Assembly (NCBI RefSeq): GCF_000511355.1
Contig: NC_023135.1
Location: 2,072,371 to 2,136,370, forward strand
Direction of reading: 5' to 3'
From: Leisingera methylohalidivorans DSM 14336
GTDB lineage: Bacteria; Pseudomonadota; Alphaproteobacteria; Rhodobacterales; Rhodobacteraceae
Length of the DNA: 64,000 bases
Shown here piece after piece: positions 61,380 to 64,000 of the stretch. Position numbers and translations under genes: made by a program. The notes beneath the pieces were generated by a model. That model saw only the letters and a list, made by a program, of their open reading frames with translations, ran no database searches and had not been told where the DNA came from. Position 1 is the stretch's first letter; each line of letters starts with the position of its first letter.

Positions 61380-62084
61380 TTAGCGAGAACGGGGGAACTG
61401 GCATCCACGCAAGACTCCCGGCAGAGCGATTGCCAGAAGGCAGCAGCCAGCAAGTGTAAAAAACCATGTGTCTATGAAACCATAGAGTAAGGCGCCCGCG
61501 ACACCTCCGAGTGCAAAGGCGGACAGTGTCAGAACATGTAGCCCCAGTTTTGGCAGTGCTGCATCCCGAGAGCGTCCGGGCATTATGACAGCTGCTAGGC
61601 CGATCCCAATATCCGTAGCCATCCCTGATACATGCGTGGTCCGAACACGCGATCTGGAGATGAGGCTTGTGACCGCATTCTGCAGCCCCATGACAAGGCT
61701 CAGGATTCCGACGAGAGCCATGTTCGATATGCCAACTGATGCTGAAAGAAGCAGGCCTAGGGCAAGGACTGCCACTCCCTCGGCAGCGATGGCGGCGGCG
61801 TAGATTGACCGGATGCCGCGTTGCTCACCAAAGGTGACGAAGGCTGCAGCCAATGCCGCTCCCCCAATAAAGAGGGCCAACAGAATCAGAAAACTAAGAC
61901 TTGACCGCCAGGAGCCCTGAGCAACTTCGTCAGCGAAGGCAGAAACGTTGCCGGTCATATTCGCCGTAAAAGAGCGCGCCATGAGAAAGCCTACCGCATT
62001 CAATGCTCCCGCAATTGTGGACAGTGCTGCGGCCAGATACCGGTCAATCTTCCCATTTCGTTCATCACCGACATGGATCAGCAT
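61380..62084 (-). CDS. DUF1275 (YoaK-family) membrane protein
   Basis: A 234-residue protein with about six transmembrane segments. The family signature is at the N terminus (STIAGALNAVGFLMARSFTANMTGNVSAFADEVAQG) and is followed by VMGLQNAVTSLISRSRVRTTHVSGMATDIG. DUF1275 proteins are widespread membrane proteins without a defined transport substrate. It is convergent with the binding-protein gene and lies just inside repeat copy B. Confidence 0.9.
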   Translation of the reverse strand: MLIHVGDERNGKIDRYLAAALSTIAGALNAVGFLMARSFTANMTGNVSAFADEVAQGSWRSSLSFLILLALFIGGAALAAAFVTFGEQRGIRSIYAAAIAAEGVAVLALGLLLSASVGISNMALVGILSLVMGLQNAVTSLISRSRVRTTHVSGMATDIGIGLAAVIMPGRSRDAALPKLGLHVLTLSAFALGGVAGALLYGFIDTWFFTLAGCCLLAIALPGVLRGCQFPRSR

Positions 62085-62271
62085 TTTCTGCCCCCGCTGC
62101 TTTGGCGCGAGCTATCCTATTGGCGCGACATTTCGGGTGCAAACATCTTCTGGCAAGGCGACAATAGAACAGCCGGTGTGCGGTTGAAGACGCCGCTGGA
62201 GCGTCCGGCAGCTTAGGGCTGCCACCAGCCTTCTGTGCCTGCTGCAACTTTGCCTTAAGGCAGGGGAAACA

Positions 62272-62305
62272 TTGGGTTCAGAGCCGCGCGCGGCTCTGAA
62301 CCCAA
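62272..62305. repeat. Perfect 34-bp palindrome
   Basis: Arms 62272-62288 and 62289-62305 are exact reverse complements with no spacer and a CGCG centre; the right arm begins CGCGGCTCTGAACCC. It could be a terminator or the end of a mobile element. It has the same design as the palindrome at 17519 but a different sequence. Confidence 0.55.
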
Positions 62306-62361
62306 GTTGCAGACAATAAGCGCCATTATGTTCCCTCTGCAGCCGCTGTTTAAGTTTGCCG

Positions 62362-62610
62362 AATGTTAGGGGACACTTGATATTGCAGTAACTGGAAGAG
62401 GCCGGAGGAAACCGGAAGAACCCGGACGGAGCCATATAAAAAAGGGCACTAAAGAAGCTCTAAACCTGAAAAGTGGCTTGGGGCGTTTGTCCTTCAGTAC
62501 CCGGCAAAATGGCCCGTACAGCGCGCTCAGCAGATTTTGGGACACTTCCCGTTGCAAACTTTCTCCCCTGCCCCAGACCTTGTAGAATAAGGGGAAACAG
62601 GCCCTCACGA
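62362..62610 (+). repeat. Dispersed direct repeat, copy B (about 250 bp)
   Basis: Same orientation as copy A at 56131. It begins around GTTAGGGGACACTTGATATT and ends around GGAAACAGGCCCTCACG. The two copies bracket the CtrA-like/kinase/binding-protein/DUF1275 genes, 6.2 kb apart. Confidence 0.8.
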
Positions 62611-63078
62611 GGGCGATAATGCCACTTATGTTAACTTTCTGTCGGCCCTTTTGAGCCGCCGAACTTGGAACTGGGGCGCGGGTCAGAGACATCGCTTCCT
62701 AGAATAGGATTATACACATAAAATCAACAAGATGAGTGCTGCACCGCCCTCAACAGCAACTCTCTGAACTAGGAATCGATTTCAGATATGCTGGCGGGGC
62801 GTTGCTGCTGTGCGTCGCACGTGCAGTTTGGACAACCCCGCGCGTCAGAAAAGCGCAGGAAGTGTACTTTGCAAAGTCAGTGTCACTTCTCGAAAGGGGA
62901 CATTGGTGCCGCTTGCTGTGAAGGCCCAATTCGAACCCAATGTAACAGATGCTGCGCCAGGTACGAACGTCGGCTTGTTCGAGTCCTTTCGCTGAACGGG
63001 CATGCCAATGGATGTCGACATAGCGAGTATCACTGCGTTCTAGAGGCTCGGAATTTAGCCTAGAGCGGCAAGACGGTC

Positions 63079-63264
63079 CTATCCCGTCACCGCCACATCA
63101 CCGTTGCGGAGCTGCTCAATCATCTCATCCCGCTTTGGACGTTCCGCCCTGGCTCCGTTTACTCTCTCGCAGAACAACCGCTCAGCCCCCGCCGCCGTCA
63201 GCGCGCCGGTCTGAGCATCAAGATTCTGGTCTGTGGTTGAAACGCGAGCATATCCGATGATCAT
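63079..63264 (-). pseudogene. Serine recombinase (resolvase) remnant
   Basis: The N-terminal 61 residues of a Tn3-type resolvase: MIIGYARVSTTDQNLDAQTG with the catalytic Ser in YARVST, then LTAAGAERLFCERVNGARAERPKRDEMIEQLRNGDVAVTG. A TAG then cuts the frame where the family continues L-D-R-L-A; DRLA can still be read right after it, followed by a further disruption. The C-terminal DNA-binding half is absent. It is a decayed mobile-element gene. Confidence 0.85.
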
Positions 63265-63269
63265 GCCCC

Positions 63270-63372
63270 TTCATGACAAAAACCTTCCAAAACCCCAAAC
63301 GTTTTGTCACAGGTTTTTGGAACCGCTAACAGCTTGATCACTCGTGCGGAGATTGTACGTGACAAAAACGAC
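63270..63372. other. Possible res site upstream of the resolvase remnant
   Basis: Inverted copies of CGTTTTGTCAC (63300-63310) and GTGACAAAAACG (63359-63370), with TGACAAAAACC and GGTTTTTGGAA between or beside them, lie directly before the resolvase start. Such paired motifs are usual for resolvase binding sites. Inferred from position and symmetry. Confidence 0.4.
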
Positions 63373-63469
63373 CGTTTAGCTCACACTCAATGTAAATTCA
63401 CGAGGTGCGAAACGTTGAGCAAAGCGCGCGTCGTTCAGAGGCCTGGTTATCTCTCTCAAAACAACGTAG

Positions 63470-63886
63470 ATGAAACTTATGCTTAAGTACCTTATCGTTT
63501 GCCTAGCACTGGTAGTCATCGCCGATCAAATTTGCGTTCGCTTAGCAGATCGCAGGCTTCGCAACACCCCTCAGTTCTTCGAAGAAATAGTTGCAAGGGC
63601 AAACCTGAGTCAGGCTGTTCCCAGTGACAGCCATTTGTACCAAAGCTGTGAATTTCATCAGGTGAACCTGATTTACAAAGCAAAAACCTGTTTCAGCAGG
63701 AGAGGTGGAACAAACCCATCTCGATATGGTGACAACCGAGAACTAATAAGCCTGTTTTATTGGCCACCCTTATCAAAGACGTTCTCGATATTTTCAGGTT
63801 ACTATTACGAAGAAGCCTGCTGCAACAAAATGCTGATGTATGTGTCGCGTGACAAAAAAATTATAGAGGATTTTAGAAGTGACTAG
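63470..63886 (+). CDS. Low-GC hypothetical protein with N-terminal membrane anchor
   Basis: A 138-residue protein. The N terminus (MKLMLKYLIVCLALVVIADQ) is a signal or membrane anchor, followed by a Cys/Tyr-rich exported part (FHQVNLIYKAKTCFSRRGG, FSGYYYEEACCNKML). Codon use and base composition differ from the core genes. The TAG stop at 63884-63886 lies exactly at the edge of the IS5-type element, so the natural C terminus may have been lost through the insertion. I do not recognise the family. Confidence 0.6.
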   Translation: MKLMLKYLIVCLALVVIADQICVRLADRRLRNTPQFFEEIVARANLSQAVPSDSHLYQSCEFHQVNLIYKAKTCFSRRGGTNPSRYGDNRELISLFYWPPLSKTFSIFSGYYYEEACCNKMLMYVSRDKKIIEDFRSD

Positions 63887-64000
63887 GCTCTGGACACATT
63901 GAGTTTCAAAGCCAGTAGATAACGAGGGCTGCAAGCGCGATTGCTGACAGGAAGACTTTTGGGCATCTGTCGTATCGTGTCGCAACCCGCCGCCAGTCCT
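63886..64000 (-). mobile_element. IS5-family insertion sequence, end and transposase C terminus (partial)
   Basis: The minus strand encodes the last 30 residues of an IS5-family DDE transposase (DWRRVATRYDRCPKVFLSAI, then ALAALVIYWL) with its stop at 63906; the gene runs off the window. GGCTCTGGACACATTGAG at 63886-63903 is probably the terminal inverted repeat. CTAG or TA next to it may be the target duplication. Confidence 0.85.

Larger units (their letters stand above)
62085..63078. other. Gene-poor region with a perfect palindrome and repeat copy B
   Basis: About 1 kb without a convincing gene. It holds the 34-bp palindrome (62272), the repeat copy B (62362-62610) and low-GC sequence from 62690 on. 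Short frames such as the one at 62736 have no recognisable content. Confidence 0.5.

Overview
The window reads as chromosomal DNA of a marine alphaproteobacterium of the family Rhodobacteraceae (Roseobacter group; the gene content and protein wording look close to Leisingera/Phaeobacter/Ruegeria). The reasons are the high-GC third-position codon use, the yceD-rpmF-plsX-fabH-ihfA-merR gene run, a long two-domain dCTP deaminase, a one-cysteine DksA, DUF1127 proteins with a downstream anti-Shine-Dalgarno small RNA, and several small proteins typical of this family. The genus is inference; the family assignment is fairly safe.

Layout. 0-9.6 kb: DMT transporter end, Fur-family regulator, DEAD-box RNA helicase, EEP hydrolase, SelO, cupin, fatty acid desaturase, anmK, tyrS. 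9.6-17.6 kb: a LysR regulator facing a DUF1127 gene pair that is followed by a two-hairpin Cuckoo/CcsR-type sRNA, a GNAT protein, a phzF-ornithine cyclodeaminase-like pair divergent from an ArsR regulator, then an acyltransferase, an SDR and a hexapeptide acetyltransferase. 17.6-36.3 kb: core genes (ABC-F ATPase, olsB, bamE, rpmF-plsX-fabH-ihfA, tRNA-Pro(GGG), dCTP deaminase, a nagZ-scpA-scpB set behind a SPOR protein and argS, two YciI paralogues, dgt, erpA).

36.5-39.5 kb holds the most unusual locus: a tightly packed minus-strand set made of a 180-residue protein with eight near-identical FSSGS-containing repeats (about 21 residues each) behind a 28-residue leader-like segment, an unrecognised 353-residue protein, and a DMT-family membrane transporter. 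It is fed from a conspicuously AT-rich intergenic region. It looks like a multi-core secreted-peptide system, but no enzyme chemistry can be assigned from sequence alone.

39.5-55.7 kb returns to core functions: xth, an FAD monooxygenase, dksA, a MoxR / DUF2927 lipoprotein / small membrane protein / VWA cluster, minCDE, an M48 protease, an rRNA methyltransferase with a PIN-domain gene, and glnE. From about 55.7 kb to the end the DNA is visibly more AT-rich and mosaic. A pair of diverged 245-bp direct repeats brackets a CtrA-like response regulator, a hybrid histidine kinase overlapping a polyamine-type periplasmic binding protein, and a DUF1275 membrane protein. A broken resolvase with a res-like region, a low-GC orphan ORF and the edge of an IS5-family element follow. 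Several intergenic spaces across the window carry copies of a short REP-like element and strong perfect palindromes.
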